Below, one piece after another: positions 1-5,502 of a DNA stretch of 5,502 nucleotides. Below the pieces are notes generated by a model. The model made no database searches. It was not told the DNA's origin and was given only the letters and a program-made list of their open reading frames with translations. The DNA lies in assembly GCF_937889215.1 (NCBI RefSeq), contig NZ_CALBEX010000138.1:1-5502 (forward strand), in the 5' to 3' direction. The translations under genes were made by a program, and so were the position numbers. The stretch is from an uncultured Limnohabitans sp. (lineage in GTDB: Bacteria > Pseudomonadota > Gammaproteobacteria > Burkholderiales > Burkholderiaceae_C). How positions within the stretch are numbered: position 1 is the stretch's first letter; each line of letters opens with the position of its first letter.

Positions 1-276
1 CTGCGCCGCGTGGCCCTGACCTTTGGCGGCGATGGCGCACACCTGGACATCGAAGGCCAACACCACAGCCAAGCCGTGCCCGCCATCCAAGTCACCGACA
101 CCGTGGGCGCAGGCGACACCTTCTGGGGCAACACCCTGGCCGACTGGGCGCTGCTGCCAGAAAGTGCGGCTGAGCGCGTGGCCTCCACCTTGGCGCTGGC
201 CATGAAGGCAGCGGCCATCAACTGCACGCGTGAAGGTTGTCAGCCCCCCACTTGGGCAGAAGTGCTGGCGGACTGA
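1..276 (+). CDS. PfkB/ribokinase-family carbohydrate kinase, probable fructokinase (C-terminal fragment)
   Basis: This is the last 91 residues of a cytoplasmic sugar kinase whose start lies left of the window. The reading frame is open from base 1 and ends at TGA 274-276. The diagnostic PfkB signature DTVGAGDTF spans residues 33-41 of the fragment. In this family the GAGD segment forms the anion hole for the ATP phosphates, and its Asp (residue 39 here) is the catalytic base that activates the sugar hydroxyl. The following helical stretch with many Ala residues and the tail INCTREGCQPPTWAEV resemble the ends of bacterial fructokinases, so phosphorylation of fructose or a related sugar is the best guess. 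The substrate-binding N-terminal half is not visible, so 2-keto-3-deoxygluconate or ribose kinase cannot be excluded. The gene converges on the aminotransferase at 329-1534. The family call is firm and the substrate call is tentative. Confidence 0.9.
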   Translation: MRRVALTFGGDGAHLDIEGQHHSQAVPAIQVTDTVGAGDTFWGNTLADWALLPESAAERVASTLALAMKAAAINCTREGCQPPTWAEVLAD

Positions 277-328
277 AAAGCCAAGGCCATGCCCTGCGGG
301 CGCGATCCGCAAGCGGTTGAAGCCCCCA
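277..328. other. Convergent intergenic spacer without a clear terminator
   Basis: These 52 bases separate the 3' ends of the sugar kinase and the aminotransferase. Two very short inverted repeats are visible: GCCC-TGC-GGGC at 291-301 and CCGC-AA-GCGG at 307-316. Neither has more than four stem pairs or a following T-run on either strand, so I do not call an intrinsic terminator. Transcription may end by Rho or run into the opposing gene. Confidence 0.5.
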
Positions 329-1534
329 TCAGCCCCCTGCCCCATTGGCGAGCAGCCAAGCCCTGAGTCGCGCCACACCTTGCGCCAGGCGCGCCAGGTC
401 TTTGGAGGCAAAACACCATCGCAGCCAGCCTGCGGCTTCGGGGGCAAAGGCTTCGCCGGGGGCCAGGCCCAGACCGGCCTCGGCCACCAAGCGCTTGGCA
501 GTCTGCACCGAGTCGGGGTGTCCGTCGAGCCTGAAAAACGCGTACATGCCCCCTTTGGCCGGGGCCACTTGCACGCCCGGCACGGCTTGCAGCAGCGGCA
601 GCAAGGTGTCGCGGCAGGCTTTGAGGTGCGCCACCACGCGGGGCGTGATGTCGGCCGTGTTTTGCAAGGCGACCACCCCGGCGCGCTGGGTGAACACCGA
701 GGCGCACGAGGTGTTGAACTCGATCAGCTTGCCCATGTGAGGCGTCATGTCGGCCGGCATCACCAGCCAGCCCAGTCGCCAGCCGGTCATCAAAAAGCTC
801 TTGGAAAAGCTGTGCACCACGACCAAGCGGTCATCCGGCTCAGCCACATCCAGAAACGACGGTGCGCAGCCGTTGGCCGTGTCGGTTTCGTAATAAAGGC
901 GCTCATACACCTCGTCGGCCAGCACCCAGGTGCCGGTGCTGCGGCAGTGCGCCAAAATCTCGGCCTGCTCGGCGCGACTGAGTGTCCAGCCCGTGGGGTT
1001 GTTGGGCGAGTTGACGATAAGCATGCGGGTGGCGGGCGTGACGGCGGCTTTGAGCGCGGCCATGTCCAGCTGCCACTGGCCATCCACCGGGCGCAGCGAT
1101 ACGCACTTCAAATTCGCGCCCATCACCAGCGCCTGTGCCGTCAGGTTGGGCCACACGGGCGTCACGGCAACCGCTTCGTCGCCCGCGTCGATCAGGGCTT
1201 GCGCGGCCAGCATCAAGGCGTTCACGCCGCCCGAGGTGATGGCCAGGCGGTCCACGCCTATCGCTTGAGTTTGGCCGTGCAGGGTCGACATGTAGTCGGC
1301 CACGGCTTGGCGCAACTCGGGCAGGCCCAGGTTGTGCGAATAAAAGGTCTCGCCTTTTTGCATGGAATCGATGGCAGCCTGGCGCACGATGTCAGGCGTG
1401 ACCTCGTCAGATTCGCCAAACCAGAAGGCCAGCACATCGGGGCGGCCCATGCCCGCGTTGGCGACTTCGCGGATGCGGGATTCTTCCAGGTCCATGACAG
1501 CCTGGCGCATGAAAGGGTCGGTGTTTTTGTTCAT
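329..1534 (-). CDS. Class I/II (fold type I) PLP-dependent aminotransferase
   Basis: A complete 401-residue protein, a normal length for the aspartate aminotransferase-like fold. It should catalyse PLP-dependent amino-group transfer between an amino acid and a 2-oxo acid in the cytoplasm. Visible family landmarks in order are FGESDEVTP near residues 39-47 (replacing the common GEPDFxTP), FYSHNLGLPELR at 64-75, NNPTG at 178-182 (Asn179 contacts the PLP ring oxygen), DEVY at 207-210 (Asp207 pairs with the pyridine nitrogen), SFSKS at 242-246 with Lys245 as the Schiff-base lysine, GWRLGW at 251-256 (Arg253 binds the PLP phosphate), and Arg372 in LRWCF, the likely substrate-carboxylate ligand. 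No catalytic residue appears to be missing. The ATG at 1534 is chosen because AGGA lies 7 bases upstream. Neighbours do not reveal the substrate, so no specific name (aspC, alaA, dapC) is justified. The gene stands alone, divergent from the small exported-protein gene. Confidence 0.95.
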   Translation of the reverse strand: MNKNTDPFMRQAVMDLEESRIREVANAGMGRPDVLAFWFGESDEVTPDIVRQAAIDSMQKGETFYSHNLGLPELRQAVADYMSTLHGQTQAIGVDRLAITSGGVNALMLAAQALIDAGDEAVAVTPVWPNLTAQALVMGANLKCVSLRPVDGQWQLDMAALKAAVTPATRMLIVNSPNNPTGWTLSRAEQAEILAHCRSTGTWVLADEVYERLYYETDTANGCAPSFLDVAEPDDRLVVVHSFSKSFLMTGWRLGWLVMPADMTPHMGKLIEFNTSCASVFTQRAGVVALQNTADITPRVVAHLKACRDTLLPLLQAVPGVQVAPAKGGMYAFFRLDGHPDSVQTAKRLVAEAGLGLAPGEAFAPEAAGWLRWCFASKDLARLAQGVARLRAWLLANGAGG

Positions 1535-1541
1535 GCCCGCA

Positions 1542-1545
1542 TCCT
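1542..1545 (-). promoter_or_regulatory. Ribosome binding site of the aminotransferase
   Basis: On the minus strand AGGA precedes the ATG at 1534 with a 7-base spacer. It supports this start over internal Met codons. I see no convincing minus-strand -10/-35 pair in the 102-bp intergenic region, so the aminotransferase promoter is not called. Confidence 0.6.
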
Positions 1546-1575
1546 AACGGCTGCCCTGCCCCGGGCTTGTCCCGC

Positions 1576-1604
1576 TTTGCACAGCCGCGTGTTTTGCCTA
1601 TGAT
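1576..1604 (+). promoter_or_regulatory. Predicted sigma70-type promoter of the small exported-protein gene
   Basis: TTTGCA (1576-1581, four of six matches to TTGACA) is followed after exactly 17 bases by TATGAT (1599-1604, five of six matches to TATAAT). Transcription would start near 1611, giving a leader of about 26 bases before the ATG at 1637. The pair lies in the 102-bp gap between divergent genes, which is where a promoter is needed. It is read by eye and has not been tested. Confidence 0.6.
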
Positions 1605-1624
1605 GACCCGCACAAACAAACACC

Positions 1625-1630
1625 AGGGAG
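1625..1630 (+). promoter_or_regulatory. Ribosome binding site of the small exported-protein gene
   Basis: AGGGAG lies 6 bases before the ATG at 1637, close to the ideal Shine-Dalgarno spacing. Together with the promoter upstream it is the main evidence that this short frame is a real gene rather than a chance one. Confidence 0.7.
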
Positions 1631-1636
1631 ACACGC

Positions 1637-1933
1637 ATGAAGCCCCAAAGTTTGGCCCACACGCTGGCCCATAAGTTGCCCCATACACTGGCCAGCACAG
1701 CCTTGGCCTTGGCTCTTTTGGGTGCGGCCCCCACCAGCGGTGCGCTGGAGACCTTCACCGCCACCACGGGTGCCGACAAACCTGCCAAGGGCAAAAAAGG
1801 CAAACCGGCCAAAGCGCCCAAACCTGCCACCGACAAAGGCTCGGCAGAGGGCAAGGCAGAACGCGACAAGCGCTTGCTGCGCGAATGCAGAGGGCGGCCC
1901 AACGCTGGCGCGTGTGAAGGCTACGCCAGCTGA
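1637..1933 (+). CDS. Small predicted exported protein, Lys/Ala/Pro-rich with two C-terminal cysteines; function unknown
   Basis: A 98-residue protein that I cannot assign to a named family. Residues 1-17 form a polar start with Lys2 and Lys13, residues 18-31 form a hydrophobic core (LASTALALALLGAA), and a plausible signal peptidase I site follows Ala36 (S-G-A before LETF). There is no lipobox. The mature part of about 62 residues would be periplasmic or secreted. It starts with a Thr-rich segment, continues as a low-complexity basic stretch of Lys, Ala, Pro and Gly (about 45-75), and ends in an Arg-rich tail, LLRECRGRPNAGACEGYAS, at 80-98. Cys84 and Cys93 could form a disulfide after export. 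The composition suggests a disordered, positively charged linker attached to a short structured tail, but no role can be read from it. It has its own promoter and ribosome binding site. Its last 13 bases overlap the 3' end of recD tail to tail. Confidence 0.75.
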   Translation: MKPQSLAHTLAHKLPHTLASTALALALLGAAPTSGALETFTATTGADKPAKGKKGKPAKAPKPATDKGSAEGKAERDKRLLRECRGRPNAGACEGYAS

Positions 1934-4108
1934 GCCCACCACAAACCCAAGCCGCTGGCGCGCACGCTGGGGCGCGTCATGGCGGCATTGAGCAAACCGG
2001 CTTGGCCTTCGATGAGCGTGAACTGCTCCCGGGCGCGGGTGATGCCGGTGTAGACCAATTCGCGTGACAACACTTCGGCCGCACCCGGCGGCAAGACCAG
2101 GGCGGTGTGCGCGAACTCCGAGCCCTGGCTTTTGTGCACCGTCATGACAAAAGCCGTGTCGGCATGGGCCAAGCGCGAGACACTGACCGAGCGCAAGTGC
2201 TCGCCATCCAGAAACCAGACCTTGAGCACGCCTAGCAAGTTGGGCAAAACCACGCCCACGTCGCCGTTGAACACGCCCAGTTGCGCGTCGTTGCGCGTGA
2301 CCATGACCGGGCGTCCGGCAAACCATTCGCCTTGCGGCTGCAGCCACCCGGCATCGGCCAGCGCCTTTTGCACAGCGGCATTGAGCGCGCTGGTGCCCCA
2401 CTCGCCTTGGTGCACGGCGCACAAAATGCGAAAGCGATCAAACGCCCGCAACACGCGGCGCACCCAAGCGGCATGTGCCGCTTCGCCCTCGTTTTGGTGA
2501 TCTTTTTGGCCACCTTTTTGGTCATCTGCTTGGCCATCTTTTGGACCCTCCTCTTGGCCATCCATTTCGCCAGACCCGGCCGGGCCTTCTCGCAGGCATT
2601 GCAGGTAGTCGGTGTAAGAGGCTTGGCCCGATGCCCCCAGCGCCAGCGCGCACACGGCTTGCGCGGTCTCCGGCTGCAAGGCGCGCAAAGGCTGCGCCGG
2701 GCCAGGGGCTGCCCGCAAGCACGCCCAGGCGGCTTCGGCATCGCCCGCGTTCACGGCCATGGCCAGTTGGCCAATGGGTCCATCAAAACGGCGGCTTTGG
2801 CGCAGCATCACAGTTTGCTGCGCCAATGCGGACATGGCCTGTCCGGCCCGGGCATGAAAGGCGTCGGGCAAGCGCTGCCCCGCCACGGCCTGCGCATAGC
2901 GCAGCGTGTCCGGCAGGTAAGCGCCTTGCGCTGCGCCACGGCACACATCGCCCAGCACCGCGCCCGCCTCGACCGATGCCAGCTGGTCCTTGTCGCCCAG
3001 CAACACCAATCGGGCTGTGGGCGGCAACGCCTGCAGCAAGGCATCCATCATTTCCAGGTGCACCATCGAGGCCTCGTCCACGATGAGCACATCCACATCG
3101 AGCGGGTTGGCCGCGTGGTGGCGAAACTGTCGGGTGTCGGGCCGCGCACCCAGCAACGCGTGCAAGGTGCGGGCCGGGCCAATGCGTTGGATCAGCGCGT
3201 CCAGATCGAGTGCGGCCGATGCGCCTTCGCCAGCCTGGCCTTGGAGGGCCTTGAGCGAGCCGTCAATCGACTGCTTGAGCCGCGCTGCCGCTTTGCCGGT
3301 GGGCGCGGCCAAGGCCACGCGCAAGGGGCTGGGGGCCATCGTGCAAGGCCAGCAGCAACGCCAGCAAGCGCGCAGCGGTGTAGGTTTTGCCCGTGCCAGG
3401 CCCGCCGGTGATGACCGACAAATGCGCTCGCAAGGCCACCGCACAGGCCCACTTTTGCCAATCGGTTGGTGCCTCGGGCGCATCGCCAGACGGCGTGGGT
3501 TCGGCAAAAAACCGGTCCAACCACTGGCGTGCCAACACCTCGGGCACAGGGAGCGCGCTTTGTGCCCGCTGCAGCAGGCTTTGGCCCACCCGCTCTTCGT
3601 AGGCGCGGTAGCGGCGCAAATACAGCAGCGGCGCATCGGCCGAGCCGCCCAACACCAAGGGCTGCCCCAGGTCTGGCGCATCGGCCAGGCGCAAGCAAGC
3701 CGGCGGGGCCGCCTGCAAGGCCGTCAGCCAAGCGGCCGTGTCCTGCGGCATGTGGGCCCACAGGGCGAGTAAGCCTTGGGGCGCGTGCAACGCCTGCGCC
3801 GAGCCGCCCAGCCAATCGCCAGGCGGCGTGGCCAGTGACTGCACCGCCAAACAGGTGTGGCCACGCCCTTCCATTTGGGCCAGCACGGCCGTCGCCACCA
3901 GCACCGCCGGTGAGGTGTTCGCGTCCAGGCGCAGCAGTTGCGCGGGCAGGGCGCTGTCCAAGCGGCGCAGCCAACCCAGCTCGGCCCAAGCGTGCAGCCA
4001 TTGCAGGGTGTGTGCAGCACTCAGCGCCTGTGTGGGCAGATCGCTGAGCCAATCCATTTGCGCAGCCTGCGCCAAGACAGCCGCTTGTGGGGTTTTGCGC
4101 GTGTTCAT
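1921..4108 (-). CDS. recD: Exodeoxyribonuclease V alpha subunit RecD, interrupted by one frameshift
   Basis: RecD is the fast 5'-3' superfamily 1 helicase motor of RecBCD, which processes double-strand DNA ends for recombination and degrades foreign linear DNA. Reading starts at ATG 4108 (GGGAG 7 bases upstream, ATGA overlap with recB). The first frame carries Walker A, GGPGTGKT at residues 235-242 with Lys241, but ends at a stop at 3263-3265 after 281 residues. From about 3330 the homology continues in another frame to TAG at 1921. Removing one C in 3325-3335 joins both into a 728-residue RecD. With that correction motif Ia APTGKAA is at 268-274, Walker B DEAS at 344-347, GDKDQL at 371-376, VHKSQGSEF at 657-665 and YTGITRAR at 686-693, all intact. 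E. coli RecD is about 608 residues; part of the excess is a tandem-repeat insert at 516-539. As written, translation would give a truncated, inactive protein. Sequencing error, real mutation and +1 recoding are all open. Confidence 0.93.
2491..2562 (-). repeat. Six in-frame 12-bp tandem repeats inside recD
   Basis: Read on the coding strand, six adjacent 12-base units encode DGQE, EGPK, DGQA, DDQK, GGQK and DHQN. The best-conserved unit is close to GATGGCCAAAAA. The array is a multiple of three, so it keeps the frame and adds a charged, Gln-rich, probably disordered loop at frameshift-corrected residues 516-539. It sits between a segment ending YLQCLREGPAGSG and one starting HAAWVRRVLRAFDRF, away from the helicase motifs. 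The second unit (EGPK) is the most diverged. Confidence 0.85.
3325..3335 (-). other. recD: recD frameshift site in a C-rich tract
   Basis: The coding strand reads GGC CCC CAG CCC CTT across this interval, with a C5 run (3331-3335) and a C4 run (3325-3328). Homology to RecD is in one frame before it (LLALLLALHDG) and in the frame one base later after it (PLRVALAAPTGKAA). Dropping one C from either run restores a continuous protein, giving GPSPL or GPQPL. The two runs cannot be told apart as the origin of the extra base. Confidence 0.85.
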
Positions 4109-5502
4109 GCCGGCTCTCCCGGCTGCTGTGCGGCGTCTGCGCCCCAGCCCAACATCGCGTCCAAGCCGTCCATCAAGGCCACTGGCGCGGGCAAGCTGCA
4201 ACAGCCCCCGGCAGGTCCGTCGATGCCGCGCATGAACAGGTACACCGCGCCGCCCAAATGCTGCGCCGGGTCGTAGGCAGCGCCCAAACGCGAGCGCAGC
4301 AAACGGTGCAAGGCCAGCATGTAAAGCGCCGCCTGCACTTCGTAACGGTGATGGGCCATGGCTTGGTCCAGGGCGTCGGCGGTGTAGGCCGCGTCGTCTG
4401 GGCCCAAATGGTTGGACTTGTAGTCCAGCACCCAATAACGCCCCTCGTGCTCGAACACCAGATCGGCAAAGCCCATGAGCATGCCGTGCAGTTGCGCATC
4501 GGGCAGCTGCGGACGCGCCACACCGGGCAGCAAATGCAGCTGGCACAGGGCATCGATGCTGCGCGCGTGCAGGCGCTCGGCGGGCAGCCAAAACTCCATC
4601 TCGGGCAAGACCGTCTGCAAGGCGTTCAGCGCCACATGGGGCCCCCGCAAGGTTTGGGCCACCACCCGTGCCAGCCACTGCACCACACCCTCGCCCTGCG
4701 CTTTGTAGCCCGCCCGCTCGCAGCGCTTGACCAAACGTTCAGCGGTCGGCGTGCCGGGCTGCAGCGCAAAGCCATCGGCAGCCAGCCACTCCATTTGGTC
4801 GTGCAAAAAGTTGCCCGCGCTCGGGCCACGGGCAAAGCTGTGCCACGGGGCAAGCAACGCGGGGGGGGAAGGCGTCAAAGAGGCCTCCAGCGCCAAGGGC
4901 CAGGCCATCTCGATGCCCATGCCTTCGTCCGCAGGTTCATCATCGGCCGGGCGCGGCGTGGCCATGTCCAAACTCACAGGTGCCAAGGGCAGCGACAAAG
5001 CCTGCGAAGACAAGTCTCGGGTGAGCCGAGAAAAGCTCGCAATGCTCCAAGACTTGTCGATGTGGGCGGTACACACCAGGGGCTCGCGCAGCGCAAGACA
5101 GCGCGCCGCACGCGGCCAACGGGTCAAGGGCACATCGGTCGGCGCCAGCGCAAGGTGCACCGACAAGGGCTGGCCTTGGGCATCGGTTTGCAAGGCCTGC
5201 AGCTTGGGCCACCAGTCGGCTTCGTCCAGCGCCTGGCCACCGGCCAACAAGTGGCCGGCCGCGCTGTCGTGGTTGACGCAGCCCTTGCCGTTGCCTCGCT
5301 TGACAGGGCTCCAGCCCACCCACAGGGCATGCCGGGCCCGGGTCAGCGCCACGTACCAAAGGCGCAGGTCTTCGCGCAGGCGGTCGTGGTCGGCCAGTTG
5401 CGCGTCGGCACGGTCAAAGTCCAGCGTCCAGTGGCGCTCGGCCCCAGCTTCGCCGTGCACATCGCCGACCTGCATGACCGAGGCTTTGCCAGCCGTCACT
5501 TC
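4105..5502 (-). CDS. recB: Exodeoxyribonuclease V beta subunit RecB (C-terminal part)
   Basis: This is the last 465 residues of RecB, the 3'-5' helicase and only nuclease subunit of RecBCD. The N-terminal helicase with Walker A lies beyond the right edge, where the frame stays open. Numbering from the edge, residues 48-60 hold UvrD-type motif VI (LWYVALTRARHAL). A variable linker follows, with WSIASFSRLT near 152-161. The nuclease domain is complete: NFLHD with His234, the acidic MEFWLP segment near 302-307, GFADLVF with Asp347, VLDYKSN with Asp360 and Lys362, and EVQAALYMLALHR with Gln390 and Tyr394, as in E. coli RecB (Asp1067, Asp1080, Lys1082). Metal-binding Asp and His residues are thus present and the nuclease should be active. 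GGAVYLFMRGID precedes the end. The stop at 4105-4107 overlaps the recD start. A C8 run on the coding strand (4861-4868) lies in the linker without disrupting the frame. Confidence 0.97.
   Translation of the reverse strand, partial: EVTAGKASVMQVGDVHGEAGAERHWTLDFDRADAQLADHDRLREDLRLWYVALTRARHALWVGWSPVKRGNGKGCVNHDSAAGHLLAGGQALDEADWWPKLQALQTDAQGQPLSVHLALAPTDVPLTRWPRAARCLALREPLVCTAHIDKSWSIASFSRLTRDLSSQALSLPLAPVSLDMATPRPADDEPADEGMGIEMAWPLALEASLTPSPPALLAPWHSFARGPSAGNFLHDQMEWLAADGFALQPGTPTAERLVKRCERAGYKAQGEGVVQWLARVVAQTLRGPHVALNALQTVLPEMEFWLPAERLHARSIDALCQLHLLPGVARPQLPDAQLHGMLMGFADLVFEHEGRYWVLDYKSNHLGPDDAAYTADALDQAMAHHRYEVQAALYMLALHRLLRSRLGAAYDPAQHLGGAVYLFMRGIDGPAGGCCSLPAPVALMDGLDAMLGWGADAAQQPGEPA
4115..4120 (-). 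promoter_or_regulatory. recD ribosome binding site within recB, with ATGA start/stop overlap
   Basis: On the minus strand GGGAGA ends 6 bases before the recD ATG (4108-4106), inside the last codons of recB. The recB stop TGA (4107-4105) shares two bases with that ATG, forming ATGA. This arrangement is typical of translational coupling and indicates co-transcription, with RecD made in step with RecB. It also fixes the recD start. Confidence 0.75.
4861..4868 (-). repeat. C8 homopolymer in the coding strand of recB
   Basis: Eight consecutive G on the plus strand (C on the coding strand) encode part of the TPSPPALL segment in the poorly conserved linker between helicase motif VI and the nuclease domain. 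It is the longest mononucleotide run I see in the window. The frame is intact here. Confidence 0.9.

Noticed and set aside
291..316. Two short inverted repeats between the kinase and aminotransferase genes as a bidirectional terminator
   Set aside because: Stems are only four base pairs and neither is followed by a T-run on either strand.
230..1603. A 457-codon plus-strand open frame antisense to the whole aminotransferase gene
   Set aside because: Its translation is rich in Gly, His, Arg and Ala with no recognisable motif. It is the expected shadow of a GC-rich gene with G/C at third positions, and the minus-strand protein has every catalytic residue of its family.
1867..1876. Perfect 10-bp palindrome CAAGCGCTTG as an operator or terminator
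   Set aside because: It lies inside the small exported-protein gene, has no loop or T-run and codes for DKRLL in frame. A chance palindrome is sufficient.
2281..3772. Long plus-strand open frames opposite recD
   Set aside because: They overlap recD motifs on the other strand, have low-complexity Ala/Arg/Gly/Pro composition and lack sensible ribosome binding sites. They are composition artefacts.
3895..3902. CCACCAGC, the complement of the E. coli Chi octamer GCTGGTGG, inside recD
   Set aside because: A single occurrence in 5.5 kb of GC-rich DNA is compatible with chance. It encodes LVA in frame, and the Chi sequence used by this lineage is not known from the window.
3682..4105. The second recD frame extended upstream as an independent gene start
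   Set aside because: Upstream of about 3335 this frame has Cys/Trp/Arg-rich nonsense composition, while the other frame carries RecD-like sequence and Walker A. It is therefore one gene with a frameshift rather than two genes.

Overview
The window looks like chromosomal DNA of a GC-rich proteobacterium. A betaproteobacterium of the Burkholderiales (perhaps Comamonadaceae) is my best guess, from the strong G/C third-position bias, the RecBCD-type exonuclease and the style of the small exported protein. This is inference, and the genus cannot be settled from the sequence. The DNA is almost fully coding. There are no tRNA or rRNA genes, insertion sequences or CRISPR arrays.

Layout from left to right. 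(1) 1-276, plus strand: the C-terminal end of a PfkB/ribokinase-family sugar kinase, probably a fructokinase, cut by the window edge. (2) 329-1534, minus strand: a complete class I/II PLP-dependent aminotransferase, convergent with the kinase across a 52-bp gap. (3) 1535-1636: a 102-bp divergent intergenic region with a good sigma70-like promoter firing rightwards. (4) 1637-1933, plus strand: a 98-residue predicted exported, Lys/Ala/Pro-rich protein with two cysteines in its tail. (5) 1921-4108, minus strand: recD, the alpha subunit of exodeoxyribonuclease V, with a one-base frameshift just after the Walker A motif. (6) 4105-5502, minus strand: the C-terminal 465 residues of RecB, with helicase motif VI and a complete nuclease active site. 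It continues past the right edge.

recB and recD overlap by four bases (ATGA) and form one leftward operon; recC would be expected further upstream, outside the window. RecB and RecD are the two helicase motors of the RecBCD enzyme, which resects double-strand ends and loads RecA. The other genes have no evident link to it.

No undescribed multi-gene system is visible. The points most worth a second look are the recD frameshift at a C-rich site, a 72-bp in-frame tandem repeat inside recD that encodes a hydrophilic tetrapeptide array, a C8 tract in recB between the helicase and nuclease parts, and the small exported protein whose 3' end overlaps that of recD.
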